From contig JBEBJY010000002.1 of assembly GCA_040079635.1 (NCBI GenBank), positions 99,881-163,880 of the forward strand: 64,000 nt of DNA, read 5' to 3'. The stretch comes from Aalborgiella sp040079635. Lineage in GTDB: Bacteria > Pseudomonadota > Gammaproteobacteria > Burkholderiales > Burkholderiaceae_C. Of the stretch, positions 33,030-41,947 are shown in pieces (the stretch's first letter is position 1; every line of letters starts with the position of its first letter). Both the position numbers and the translations under genes were made by a program. The notes under the pieces are model-generated. The model did not search any database. It had not been told where the DNA came from and worked only from the letters and a program-made list of their open reading frames with translations.

Positions 33030-34348
33030 CTGTTGTGATGGAAGCTGCATCCCTGCCAAACGGCAAGCAATACGGTAAGCAATACGGTATTAAGGCCAAT
33101 CTGCACCAAGTTGTATTGCAATTGCTGCAAGTCTTGCTGGTCGGTATGACGCTGGGCATGATGCGCACGGTGGTTCCAGCGCTGGCAGAGACCGAGTTTG
33201 GCGTGCCGCGCGGCTCGTTCATGCTGTTGGTGGCATTTGTCGTGGCGTTTGGCTTTGTGAAGGGCGCGATGAACTTTGTCGCGGGTCGTTTGGCTGAGCG
33301 TTTAGGGCGTAAACGGGTTTTGTTGCTGGGCTGGCTGGTGGCGCTACCGATTCCAGCCATCATTTACTTCGCTAATTCATGGGGCTGGATTGTCTTTGCC
33401 ACGGTGCTGCTGGGGGTGAATCAGGGGTTGACGTGGTCAATGACGCAAACGGCCAAACTAGACATCACCCGTGCTGACCAACGCGGGCTGGTGATTGGTT
33501 TGAACGAGTTTGCGGGCTATGTGGGCGTGGCGCTGGCGGGCATTGCCACGGCTTATGTGGCGTCTTTGCTGGGCGCTCGCATGGGTTTGCTGTGGTTTGG
33601 CGGTGCGGTCGTCGTGCTGGCTACTTTGTTGACTTGGCTGGCGGTGGTTGAAACATTGCCTTGGGTGCAGTCTCAAGTGAAATCTCAGGTGAAATCACCC
33701 ACAGATATCAGCACCCAGCCCAACATCAAGATATCTACTGGCGAGATGTTCGCCTTGATGTCTTGGCGAGACAAGCGCATGGCAGCTTTGTGCCAAGCCG
33801 GTTTGGTCGAGAAGTTTGTCGATGCCTTGGTGTGGGTGTTTTGGCCGATTTACCTGCAGCAGCAGGGCGTGAGTTTGCAAAACATGGCCTGGATTGTGGG
33901 TGTTTACGGCTTCACGTGGGGCGGGGCGCAGCTTGTCACGGGTAAATTGTCTGATCGCATCGGGCGGCATCGGCTCAACTACCTTGGCATGTGGGTGTGC
34001 GGCGCAGGTGTGGGGCTGATGCCTTTGGGCGCTGGCGCTGCGTGGTGGAGCACCTCTGCCGCCATCACTGGCCTAGGTATGGCGATGCTGTACCCCAATT
34101 TGAGCGCCGCCGTGGCAGATATCGCGCAGCCCAGCTGGCGGGCATCGGCGATTGGCATTTACCGCTTTTGGCGCGATGTGGGCTACGGCATTGGCGCACT
34201 GGGCTTGGGCGCTGCAGCCGCGTGGGGTGGGCAGATTGAAAGCGCTTTTTGGTTTGTTGCTGTGGCGATGTTGGTATCGGGCGCTGTGCTGCTGGTTTGG
34301 GGGGAGGAGACGCATCCTAGCCGGAATACGCAGTCATCGTGCGTTTGA
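33026..34348 (+). CDS. MFS transporter
   Basis: Major facilitator superfamily permease of about 440 aa with 12 predicted helices and a central cytoplasmic loop (about residues 205-235). The motif RLAERLGRKRVLLLGW between helices 2 and 3 and DRIGRHRLNYLG in the second half are the MFS signature repeats. It starts with GTG overlapping the regulator stop; an ATG at 33038 is an alternative. Being controlled with an ArsR-rhodanese protein, it may export or import a sulfur compound, but the substrate is not readable. It ends 65 bases from cbbR in a convergent arrangement, with repeat copy C between. Confidence 0.85.
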   Translation: MTVVMEAASLPNGKQYGKQYGIKANLHQVVLQLLQVLLVGMTLGMMRTVVPALAETEFGVPRGSFMLLVAFVVAFGFVKGAMNFVAGRLAERLGRKRVLLLGWLVALPIPAIIYFANSWGWIVFATVLLGVNQGLTWSMTQTAKLDITRADQRGLVIGLNEFAGYVGVALAGIATAYVASLLGARMGLLWFGGAVVVLATLLTWLAVVETLPWVQSQVKSQVKSPTDISTQPNIKISTGEMFALMSWRDKRMAALCQAGLVEKFVDALVWVFWPIYLQQQGVSLQNMAWIVGVYGFTWGGAQLVTGKLSDRIGRHRLNYLGMWVCGAGVGLMPLGAGAAWWSTSAAITGLGMAMLYPNLSAAVADIAQPSWRASAIGIYRFWRDVGYGIGALGLGAAAAWGGQIESAFWFVAVAMLVSGAVLLVWGEETHPSRNTQSSCV

Positions 34349-34360
34349 GTCATGAAATTT

Positions 34361-34413
34361 ACTATGAATTTAATAGCATATTAGGCAATAAATACGCAGG
34401 CTAGGTGCCAATT
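34361..34413 (+). repeat. Dispersed repeat copy C
   Basis: ACTAT-N7-ATAGC hairpin followed by TTAGGCAATAAATACGC and AGGCTAG. It starts 12 bases after the MFS stop codon, in sense orientation, and fills the space to the convergent cbbR stop. Confidence 0.88.
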
Positions 34414-35325
34414 TCATGCCCAAGAATCGATCAATGCACCGGCTTGCTCGATCAAGAAACCTTTGAAGGCTTTGGCAGCGGGCGAGAGCTTCTTATGCTT
34501 CAAATGGGTGACGTACCAATTGCCCACAATCGGCATGCCGTTGATATCGACCAAAGCCAAATGACCCGCTGCCAGCTCATGCCGAACGGTGCGCAGTGAC
34601 AAAAAGCTCATCCCCATACTCGCCATCACCGCTTGTTTGATGGTTTCATTGCTGGGCATTTCCATAGCCACTTTCAGCGGGACATCATGTTGGGCAAACA
34701 GCCGCTCCATGGCTGCACGTGTGCCAGAACCCTGCTCACGTACGACAAAGGGGTAGTCTTTGAGCAGGTCAAAAGCGGCTCTTTTACGTCGCGACAGCGG
34801 GTGGTCGGGCGCGCAAACAAAGCCCTGCGGGTTGGTCGCGAAGGGCGTTGCCTCGCATTCCAGCGTGACGGGCGCTCGACCCATCATGACCAAATCTACC
34901 TCGTTGCGGGACAACATTCCTAAGATATTTTCGCGATTATCAATGCGCAGTTTGACCTCTATATCTGGCAGCAGTTTTTGAAACCGCACCAAAAGCATAG
35001 GGACAAAATACTTGGCGGTGCTGACGATTGCTAGGTCAATGCTGCCTTTTTTGTTACCCACATGCTCGGCCATGCTCGCTTCCAGGTCTTTGAACTGGCC
35101 AATCGCACCAATCGCGTGAGTTAAAAACTCTTCGCCCGCATGGGTAAGCCGGATATTTCGCCCTGAAGGCTCAATCAGCGCCAAGCCAAACGTGTCTTCC
35201 AACTGCTTGATTTGCATGGAGACCGCCGGCTGTGTCACAAACAGCCGCTCAGCCGCCTTGGAAACCGAGCGCTCTCGCGCAACCTCGATGAAAGTTTGAA
35301 TTTGTTTGAGCGTGTAGTGAATCAT
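34414..35325 (-). CDS. cbbR: LysR-type CBB regulator CbbR
   Basis: 303 aa LysR-family activator. The N-terminal winged helix (TLKQIQTFIEVARERSVSKAAERLFVTQPAVSMQIKQLE) and the substrate-binding domain are complete. It diverges from the cbbY-fba operon, the classic location for CbbR, which responds to metabolites such as RuBP or NADPH. The 125-base intergenic region carries one of two matching 32 bp sites. The twin site before cbbM implies this single CbbR controls both CBB transcription units. No second LysR gene is present in the window. Confidence 0.92.
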   Translation of the reverse strand: MIHYTLKQIQTFIEVARERSVSKAAERLFVTQPAVSMQIKQLEDTFGLALIEPSGRNIRLTHAGEEFLTHAIGAIGQFKDLEASMAEHVGNKKGSIDLAIVSTAKYFVPMLLVRFQKLLPDIEVKLRIDNRENILGMLSRNEVDLVMMGRAPVTLECEATPFATNPQGFVCAPDHPLSRRKRAAFDLLKDYPFVVREQGSGTRAAMERLFAQHDVPLKVAMEMPSNETIKQAVMASMGMSFLSLRTVRHELAAGHLALVDINGMPIVGNWYVTHLKHKKLSPAAKAFKGFLIEQAGALIDSWA

Positions 35326-35365
35326 GTTCTTAAGTATTAAAACAAATTAAACAAAATAAATTGAA

Positions 35366-35397
35366 TTAAACAAATCAGCTAAATCTGATGATTTAAA
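35366..35397. promoter_or_regulatory. Probable CbbR site in the cbbR-cbbY intergenic region
   Basis: Same 13-base arms TTAAACAAATCAG and CTGATGATTTAAA as the cbbM site, with a different central hexamer. Contains ATCAG-N6-CTGAT and TCA-N8-TGA. It lies 41-72 bases before the cbbR start and 53-84 bases before the cbbY ATG at 35450. Confidence 0.8.
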
Positions 35398-35449
35398 AAA
35401 TAAATGTGATTTGAGTTTATGTGTGATGCTCGCTAAAGTCAATCCCACT

Positions 35450-36217
35450 ATGTTACGAGCACTTATATTTGATGTTGATGGCACCTTGGCCGATACCGAG
35501 TCAGCGCACCGCGCTGCGTTCAATGGCGCGTTCAAAGAGTTTGGCTTAGATTGGCACTGGGATGAAGCACTTTACACCGAGCTTTTAGAGATTTCGGGCG
35601 GCAAAGAGCGCATCCTGCACTACTGGCGCTCAGTGCAGCCAGATTTACGCGAAGTGGGCAATTTGGCCGTGCAAGACACGATTAACCGTTTGCACGAGCT
35701 CAAAACCGCCGCTTACGAGAGCGCTGTGAGCGACGGTGCTGTGGTGCTGCGCCCAGGCGTGCTGAAGTTGATTAACAACGCGTTTGAGCAAGGTCTGTCC
35801 CTGGCAATTGCCACGACAACGTCACCCGTCAATATTTCTGCCTTGCTGCGCAAAGCAATTGGTATCGATTGGCGTGATTTTTTTCTGGCCATTGGCGACG
35901 CTTCCACTGCACCGCTAAAAAAACCACACCCACAGGTCTATCTGCAAATGCTAGATAGCTTGAAGTTGGCGCCACAAGAAGCTTTGGCGTTTGAAGATTC
36001 CAGCAATGGGCTGCGCGCTGCCACCGCAGCAGGTTTGGCTACCGTTATTACGCCGACCCAATTTACCGCGCACCATGATTTCCGCGATGCGATGCGTGTG
36101 GTGAATGATTTGGCCGGGTTGAACGTGCCTTTGCTTAAAGACTGGCATCAGTCGTACTGGGCAAGCAAAGACGCGCTGCAAAAACCTCTTTACACGCCAA
36201 GAAATACTAACTTTTAA
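35450..36217 (+). CDS. cbbY: HAD-family phosphatase CbbY
   Basis: Haloacid-dehalogenase-fold sugar-phosphate phosphatase. CbbY homologues degrade the RubisCO inhibitor xylulose-1,5-bisphosphate. HAD motif I is FDVDGTLADTE, motif II LAIATTTS, motif III Lys in KKPHPQVY and motif IV FEDSSNGLRAA. The start at 35450 gives MLRALIFDVDGT as in relatives; ATG 35426 or TTG 35411 would add 8-13 residues. About 255 aa. First gene of the plus-strand CBB operon, directly downstream of the CbbR site. Confidence 0.9.
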   Translation: MLRALIFDVDGTLADTESAHRAAFNGAFKEFGLDWHWDEALYTELLEISGGKERILHYWRSVQPDLREVGNLAVQDTINRLHELKTAAYESAVSDGAVVLRPGVLKLINNAFEQGLSLAIATTTSPVNISALLRKAIGIDWRDFFLAIGDASTAPLKKPHPQVYLQMLDSLKLAPQEALAFEDSSNGLRAATAAGLATVITPTQFTAHHDFRDAMRVVNDLAGLNVPLLKDWHQSYWASKDALQKPLYTPRNTNF

Positions 36218-36252
36218 CCATTCTATTTTTCAATCTTTTACGACTCACGCAC

Positions 36253-36954
36253 ATGGCAAACCTCGCAAAACCGCTACGCATCGCGCCCTCCATCCTCTCT
36301 GCAGATTTCTCACGCTTGGGCGAAGAAGTCCGCGCCATCGAAGCCGCCGGCGCAGATTTGGTTCATTTCGATGTGATGGATAACCATTACGTGCCCAACT
36401 TAACCATTGGCCCTTTGGTGTGTGAAGCCATTCGCCCGCACGTTTTTATTCCGATTGACGTGCATTTGATGGTTGAACCGGTGGACAGCATCATCCCGCT
36501 TTTCGCCAAAGCTGGTGCCAACATCATCACCTTTCACCCCGAAGCGTCCAAGCACGTGGATCGCACTTTGTCCATGATTCGGGAGCTGGGCTGCAAAGCT
36601 GGTTTGGTGTTGAATCCAGCAACGTCGATTGAATGGCTAGATCATGTGATGGACAAAGTTGACATTATTTTATTGATGAGCGTCAACCCTGGCTTTGGCG
36701 GACAAAAATTTATCCCATCAACCTTGAATAAATTGAAACTCGTGCGAGCTCGTATCGACGCCCACATGGCCGCAGGCGGGCAGCCCATCTGGCTGGAAGT
36801 CGATGGCGGCGTGAAGACGGACAACATCGGCGAAATCGTGCGCGCGGGTGCAGATACCTGTGTGGCCGGCAGTGCGGTGTTTGGCGCGCCAGATGCTGAC
36901 AAAGGCTACCGCAGCGTGATGAGCGAATTGCGCCGTCAAGCGGCACAGCACTGA
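36253..36954 (+). CDS. rpe: Ribulose-phosphate 3-epimerase
   Basis: Interconverts ribulose-5-phosphate and xylulose-5-phosphate in the regenerative phase of the CBB cycle (also called cbbE). TIM-barrel signatures are APSILSADFSRLGEE, HFDVMDNHYVPNLTIG, DVHLMVEP, SVNPGFGGQKFI and EVDGGVKTDN. Metal-binding His and Asp residues are intact. Length 233 aa is typical. It follows cbbY by 35 bases and precedes fbp by 52. Confidence 0.96.
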   Translation: MANLAKPLRIAPSILSADFSRLGEEVRAIEAAGADLVHFDVMDNHYVPNLTIGPLVCEAIRPHVFIPIDVHLMVEPVDSIIPLFAKAGANIITFHPEASKHVDRTLSMIRELGCKAGLVLNPATSIEWLDHVMDKVDIILLMSVNPGFGGQKFIPSTLNKLKLVRARIDAHMAAGGQPIWLEVDGGVKTDNIGEIVRAGADTCVAGSAVFGAPDADKGYRSVMSELRRQAAQH

Positions 36955-37006
36955 ATCCACGCATTCAATAAATACCCAATAAATTTTAAAACTCGAAAGA
37001 CCTGTC

Positions 37007-38089
37007 ATGCCCTTAAGCCACCGCTCCACGTTGACGCAATTTTTAATCGAGGAACGTCGTCGTTTCCCCGCAGCCAGCGGCGACTTCAACGCCTTGATTC
37101 TTGATGTCGCACTGGCCTGCAAAGCCATCGCCCGTATGGTTGCTTATGGCGAGTTAGGCGGCGTCTTGGGTAATAACGCGGCTGATGCGGGTGGCTCGGT
37201 TAACGTGCAGGGCGAAACACAAAAGAAGCTGGATGTCATCAGCAACAATGTCTTTATCCGCATGAACGAGTGGGCAGGGCATTTGGCTGGCATGGGTTCA
37301 GAAGAGATGGATTTACCCTACCAAATCCCTGCGCAATACCCACGCGGCAAGTATTTGCTGGTATTTGACCCCTTGGATGGCTCGTCAAACATCGATATCA
37401 ATGTGTCCGTGGGCAGTATTTTTTCTGTGCTGCGTGGCCCGACCCATGGCAAAGATGTGGTCGAAGGCGATTTCTTGCAACCAGGCGCACAGCAAGTCGC
37501 TGCTGGCTACGCGCTGTATGGCCCAACGACGATGTTGGTGCTCACAGTGGGCAATGGGGTGAATGGTTTTACGCTAGACCCAAGTTTGGGCGAATTCATG
37601 CTCACCCACCCCAACATGCAAGTGCCCGTGGATACACAAGAATTTGCCATCAACACCTCCAACAGCCGCTTTTGGGAAGCACCGGTCAAACGTTATATCG
37701 ACGAATGTTTGGCAGGCAAGCCTGGCGCACGTGGCAAAGATTTCAACATGCGCTGGACGGCATCTATGGTGGCAGAAGCGCACCGCATTTTGATGCGTGG
37801 TGGCGTCTTTTTATACCCGCGTGACACCAAAGATGCCAGCAAACCAGGCCGTCTGCGCTTGCTGTATGAGGCCAATCCGGTCGGCATGATCATGGAACAA
37901 GCCGGTGGCCGCGCCAGTACCGGCGAAATGCCGATGCTTGAAGTCAAACCGACATCGCTACACCAACGCATTGGTTTGGTATTTGGGTCAAAAAATGAGG
38001 TCGAACGGGTGGAGCGCTATCACCGCGAACCCGTCAAGGCTGAGCAGAATAACCCTTTGTTTGTCGAGCGTAGTTTGTTTAGAGATTAA
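37007..38089 (+). CDS. fbp: Fructose-1,6-bisphosphatase class I
   Basis: Hydrolyses fructose-1,6-bisphosphate (and in CBB often sedoheptulose-1,7-bisphosphate). The metal-site motif DPLDGSSNIDINVSVG is complete, and the C-terminal AGGRASTG and phosphate-binding region are present. Length 360 aa matches proteobacterial class I enzymes (cbbF). It lies between rpe and prk in the CBB operon; the gap to prk holds repeat copy D. Confidence 0.96.
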   Translation: MPLSHRSTLTQFLIEERRRFPAASGDFNALILDVALACKAIARMVAYGELGGVLGNNAADAGGSVNVQGETQKKLDVISNNVFIRMNEWAGHLAGMGSEEMDLPYQIPAQYPRGKYLLVFDPLDGSSNIDINVSVGSIFSVLRGPTHGKDVVEGDFLQPGAQQVAAGYALYGPTTMLVLTVGNGVNGFTLDPSLGEFMLTHPNMQVPVDTQEFAINTSNSRFWEAPVKRYIDECLAGKPGARGKDFNMRWTASMVAEAHRILMRGGVFLYPRDTKDASKPGRLRLLYEANPVGMIMEQAGGRASTGEMPMLEVKPTSLHQRIGLVFGSKNEVERVERYHREPVKAEQNNPLFVERSLFRD

Positions 38090-38118
38090 TTTAAAAAATC
38101 AATTTGCAAAGAAAAGTA

Positions 38119-38173
38119 ACTATCAATTTAATAGCTGTTTAGGCAATAAATACGCCGGCTAGATGCCAATTTA
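38119..38173 (+). repeat. Dispersed repeat copy D
   Basis: ACTAT-N7-ATAGC hairpin, then TTTAGGCAATAAATACGCC and GGCTA with tail AGATGCCAATTTA. Sense orientation, 30 bases after the fbp stop and inside the fbp-prk gap of the CBB operon. Confidence 0.9.
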
Positions 38174-38205
38174 AGCACCGAATTTGTAACTTTTGGAGAC
38201 CTACC

Positions 38206-39090
38206 ATGTCAGAAAAACACCCCATCATCGCCATCACCGGTTCGTCCGGTGCGGGCACGACCTCGGTCACGCGAACCTTTGAAAACATCTTCCGCCGTGA
38301 AGGCGTCACAGCAGCCATCATTGAAGGCGATAGCTTCCATCGCTACGACCGCAAAGAAATGAAAATCCGCGCGGCTGAGGCTGAAAAAAGCAACGATCAG
38401 CACTTCAGCCATTTCTCTGAGGCGAACAATATGTTCCCTGAAATTGAAGCACTGTTTCGCGACTACGGCAACACGGGTACTGGTCAACGTCGTAAGTACT
38501 TGCACAATGACCAAGAAGCCGCACCGTACAAGCAAGAAGCGGGCACATTCACCCCGTGGGAAGCTTTGCCCAATGATTCAGACATGCTTTTTTACGAAGG
38601 TCTGCATGGTGGCGTGGTAACGCCCACCGTCAATGTGGCGCAGTACCCAGACTTGCTGATCGGTGTCGTACCCGTCATCAATCTGGAGTGGATCCAAAAA
38701 CTCTACCGCGACAAAAACCAGCGTGGCTACAGCGCCGAAGCGGTGACAGACACGATTTTGCGCCGTATGCCCGACTATGTGAACTACATCTGCCCTCAGT
38801 TTGCACACACGCATGTCAATTTCCAGCGCGTGCCCATGGTAGACACGTCCAACCCGTTTATATCGCGCGACATTCCATCGCCCGACGAGAGCATGGTGGT
38901 GATTCGCTTTGCCAAACCCAAAGGCATTGATTTCCAATATCTGAAAAACATGATCGGCGACTCCTTCATGTCTCGCGCGAACACCATTGTGGTGCCAGGC
39001 GGCAAGATGGAATTGGCCATGCAGCTCATCTTCACCCCCTTTGTGTGGCGAATGATGGAGCGTCGCAAACGCGCGTTAGGAGCTAATTGA
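38206..39090 (+). CDS. prk: Phosphoribulokinase
   Basis: Makes ribulose-1,5-bisphosphate, the CO2 acceptor, using ATP; with RubisCO it defines the CBB cycle. The P-loop is GSSGAGTTSVT, followed by EGDSFHRYDR. The proteobacterial (octameric, 294 aa) type is indicated by length and by MIGDSFMSRANTIVVPGGKMELAMQ at the end. RBS GGAG lies 10 bases before the ATG. One base separates it from tkt. Confidence 0.97.
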   Translation: MSEKHPIIAITGSSGAGTTSVTRTFENIFRREGVTAAIIEGDSFHRYDRKEMKIRAAEAEKSNDQHFSHFSEANNMFPEIEALFRDYGNTGTGQRRKYLHNDQEAAPYKQEAGTFTPWEALPNDSDMLFYEGLHGGVVTPTVNVAQYPDLLIGVVPVINLEWIQKLYRDKNQRGYSAEAVTDTILRRMPDYVNYICPQFAHTHVNFQRVPMVDTSNPFISRDIPSPDESMVVIRFAKPKGIDFQYLKNMIGDSFMSRANTIVVPGGKMELAMQLIFTPFVWRMMERRKRALGAN

Positions 39091-39091
39091 A

Positions 39092-41179
39092 ATGACGACC
39101 ATGACTAAAACACCTGACTCTACTACTGACGCTAAACTCGCCCAAGACATGGCGAATGCGATTCGCATGCTCGCTGTTGATGCGGTTGAAAAAGCCAAAT
39201 CCGGCCACCCGGGCGCACCTATGGGCATGGCTGAAATTGCCGAAGTGTTGTGGAATCGCCACCTCAAACACAACCCAGCCAACCCACAATGGGCAGACCG
39301 CGACCGCTTTGTGCTGTCCAACGGTCACGGCTCCATGCTGATTTATGCCTTGCTGCATTTGACGGGTTATGACTTGCCCATGGAAGAGCTGAAAAATTTC
39401 CGCCAACTGCACAGCAAAACTGCGGGCCATCCTGAAGTCGGCATCACCCCTGGCGTGGAAACCACCACAGGTCCGTTGGGGCAAGGCATCACCAACGCGG
39501 TGGGCATGGCTTTGGCTGAAAAGCTGCTGGCGGCTGAATTCAACCAGCCCGGCCACGCCGTTGTTGACCACCACACCTACGCCTTTTTGGGTGACGGTTG
39601 CATGATGGAAGGCATCAGCCATGAGGCCTGTTCATTGGCTGGCACGTTGCGTTTGTCAAAATTGGTTGCGTTTTACGACGACAACGGTATCTCGATTGAT
39701 GGTCACGTCGAAGGCTGGTTCACCGACGACACACCCAAGCGTTTTGAAGCCTACGGCTGGCACGTCATCCCTGCTGTAGATGGCCACAACCCAGCCGCGA
39801 TTGATGCGGCCATCCAAGCTGCCAAAGCCCAAAGCGCCAACGGCAAACCAACATTGATTTGCTGCAAAACCGTCATAGGTCAAGGCTCGCCCAACAAAGC
39901 GGGTACGCATGATGTGCACGGCGCTGCTTTGGGTGCAGCCGAAATCGCCGCCACCCGTGCCCAATTGGGTTGGACGGCTGCGCCTTTTGAAATTCCAGCA
40001 GACATCGCCTCTGCATGGAACGCTGTTGAGCGTGGTCAAGCGGCTGAGCGCGCCTGGCGCACTCGGTTTGAAGCCTACCGCACAGCATTCCCAGCGCAAG
40101 CCGCTGAGTTTGAACGTCGCATGGCGGGCGATTTGTTACCTGCGTTTGCAACGCAAATCAACGATGTGTTCGCCACTATCGCCGCCAAGCCAGACGCTTT
40201 TGCCACCCGCAAATCCAGTCAAAACGCCTTAGATTTACTCGCCCCTTTGTTGCCAGAGTTTTTCGGAGGCTCGGCAGATTTGACCGGCTCGAACCTGACC
40301 AATTTCAAAGGCTGCGTCAAAGCGGGTCGCGATCAATGGGGCAACCACATGAGCTATGGCGTGCGCGAGTTCGGCATGGCCGCCATCATGAACGGCATCA
40401 CCCTGCATGGCGGCTACATTCCTTACGGTGGCACGTTTTTGACCTTCAGCGACTACTCGCGTAACGCCATCCGTATGGCTGCGCTGATGAAGCAGCGGGT
40501 GATCCACGTCTTCACCCACGACAGCATCGGTTTGGGCGAAGATGGCCCGACGCACCAATCGGTCGAGCATGTGCCTTCGTTACGCATCATTCCGGGGCTG
40601 GACGTGTGGCGTCCGGCTGATGGCTTGGAAACAGCGGTGGCATGGGCTAGCGCGGTGGAGCGCAAAGATGGGCCTTGCGCATTGGCGCTGTCACGTCAAA
40701 ATTTGCCAAGATTGACCGATGTGAGCATGGTCGCCGCCATTCGCAAAGGTGGCTACATTTTGGCAGAGGGAACCAATCCGCAAGCCATCATCGTCGCCAC
40801 AGGTTCAGAAACCTCATTGGCGATGGAAGCCTACGCCGCTTTAGCTGCTGAAGGCATCTCCACCCGCGTGGTGTCTATGCCTTGCACCAATGTGTTCGAC
40901 CGCCAAAGCCAAGCCTATCAAGACGAGATTTTGCCCTTGAACCTGCCCACCGTGGCGGTTGAAGCGGCACACCCAGACTTTTGGCGCAAATATGTGGGTC
41001 GTTTAGGAGCCGTAGTTGGCATTGCCACGTTTGGCGAATCCGCACCCGCCAAAGATTTGTACCAGCACTTTGGCATCACGCTGGAGCATGTATGCGAAGA
41101 AGTGCGTCAGCTCATAGCCCGCAAAGATGCGCGTTTAGAGAGTAAACTGCCTGCGCACATCATCAAATCAAGTAACTAA
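39092..41179 (+). CDS. tkt: Transketolase
   Basis: Thiamine-diphosphate enzyme moving two-carbon units in the CBB regenerative phase (cbbT). Signatures are the N-terminal AIRMLAVDAVEKAKSGHPGAPMG, the TPP/Mg site GDGCMMEGISHEA followed by DDN, the pyrimidine domain (GGYIPYGGTFLTFSDY, DSIGLGEDGPTHQSVEH) and the C-terminal domain. Length 695 aa is slightly above the usual 660-680. TAGGAG at 39077-39082 precedes the ATG. gph follows after 3 bases. Confidence 0.97.
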   Translation: MTTMTKTPDSTTDAKLAQDMANAIRMLAVDAVEKAKSGHPGAPMGMAEIAEVLWNRHLKHNPANPQWADRDRFVLSNGHGSMLIYALLHLTGYDLPMEELKNFRQLHSKTAGHPEVGITPGVETTTGPLGQGITNAVGMALAEKLLAAEFNQPGHAVVDHHTYAFLGDGCMMEGISHEACSLAGTLRLSKLVAFYDDNGISIDGHVEGWFTDDTPKRFEAYGWHVIPAVDGHNPAAIDAAIQAAKAQSANGKPTLICCKTVIGQGSPNKAGTHDVHGAALGAAEIAATRAQLGWTAAPFEIPADIASAWNAVERGQAAERAWRTRFEAYRTAFPAQAAEFERRMAGDLLPAFATQINDVFATIAAKPDAFATRKSSQNALDLLAPLLPEFFGGSADLTGSNLTNFKGCVKAGRDQWGNHMSYGVREFGMAAIMNGITLHGGYIPYGGTFLTFSDYSRNAIRMAALMKQRVIHVFTHDSIGLGEDGPTHQSVEHVPSLRIIPGLDVWRPADGLETAVAWASAVERKDGPCALALSRQNLPRLTDVSMVAAIRKGGYILAEGTNPQAIIVATGSETSLAMEAYAALAAEGISTRVVSMPCTNVFDRQSQAYQDEILPLNLPTVAVEAAHPDFWRKYVGRLGAVVGIATFGESAPAKDLYQHFGITLEHVCEEVRQLIARKDARLESKLPAHIIKSSN

Positions 41180-41182
41180 GCT

Positions 41183-41875
41183 ATGAAAACTACCTCAAAG
41201 CAGGAGCCTAGATTTGATACTATCTTGTTTGACCTAGATGGCACATTGATTGAAACTGCACCTGAAATTTGTGATGCGGTCAACGACACCCTGGCGCATT
41301 TTGAGCTGGGTTTTGTGTCGCAAACTTTGGTCAACGACTGGATTGGTCATGGCACAAAAGAGCTGCTGATTCAGGCTTTGGCCTTTGTCGGCATGACAAC
41401 GCAAGAGAAAATTCGCCAGTCGCCCGGTTTGATACCCATTGCCAAAGAGTTCGACCGGAACTACCAAAAGCGTTGCGGTACCCGTAGTCATCTATATCCG
41501 CATGTGCGTGAGGTGCTTGCCACTTTACGCGCGCAAGGCGTCAAGCTTGCCGTGGTGACCAACAAAGAAGGGCGCTACACCCAGACGATTTTGGAAGTCC
41601 ACAAACTGACTGACCAGTTTGACGCGGTCATCAGTGGCGACACCCTGCCTGTTAAAAAGCCAAATCCAGCAGGTATTCAGCATTGTTTGGATCAATTCGG
41701 CGTCGCCAAAGAGCGGGCTTTGTTTGTAGGCGATTCCTCTATTGATGTTGCCACTGCACGCAATGCAGGGGTTACTGTTTGGGCGCTTCCGTACGGTTAC
41801 AACATGGGTCAACCCATTGAGTCATGCGAGCCTGATCGGGTGATTGCAAATTTTTCGATGCTATTGAATAAATAG
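41183..41875 (+). CDS. gph: Phosphoglycolate phosphatase
   Basis: HAD-family phosphatase of 230 aa that removes 2-phosphoglycolate made by RubisCO oxygenation (cbbZ). Motifs: FDLDGTLIETAPEI, AVVTNKEGRYT, KKPNPAG with Lys, and FVGDSSIDVATARNAG. It starts three bases after tkt. The last codons (Met-Leu-Leu-Asn-Lys-stop) lie in repeat copy E: ATGCTATT...AATAGCAT forms a perfect eight-base stem across the coding end and the stop. Confidence 0.93.
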   Translation: MKTTSKQEPRFDTILFDLDGTLIETAPEICDAVNDTLAHFELGFVSQTLVNDWIGHGTKELLIQALAFVGMTTQEKIRQSPGLIPIAKEFDRNYQKRCGTRSHLYPHVREVLATLRAQGVKLAVVTNKEGRYTQTILEVHKLTDQFDAVISGDTLPVKKPNPAGIQHCLDQFGVAKERALFVGDSSIDVATARNAGVTVWALPYGYNMGQPIESCEPDRVIANFSMLLNK

Positions 41876-41914
41876 CATATTAGGCAATAAATATGCCGAC
41901 TATTGTCAAATTTT
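41858..41914 (+). repeat. Dispersed repeat copy E
   Basis: The first hairpin ATGCTATT/AATAGCAT (eight bases each) spans the final codons and TAG stop of gph. Then TTAGGCAATAAATATGCC and a diverged GACTA. Sense orientation, in the gph-gap intergenic space. Confidence 0.9.
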
Positions 41915-41947
41915 TCTCGTATTTTTAATCTATCTACAAAAACAACC

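Noticed and set aside
39083..39622. Minus-strand open frame of 179 codons opposite tkt
   Set aside because: Shadow of transketolase; composition is that of a reversed coding strand.
41903..41947. Extension of gap upstream of 41948
   Set aside because: Most of it is the AT-rich tail of repeat copy E and a polyA-like spacer; the family start is MxxKIKLGINGFGR-like.
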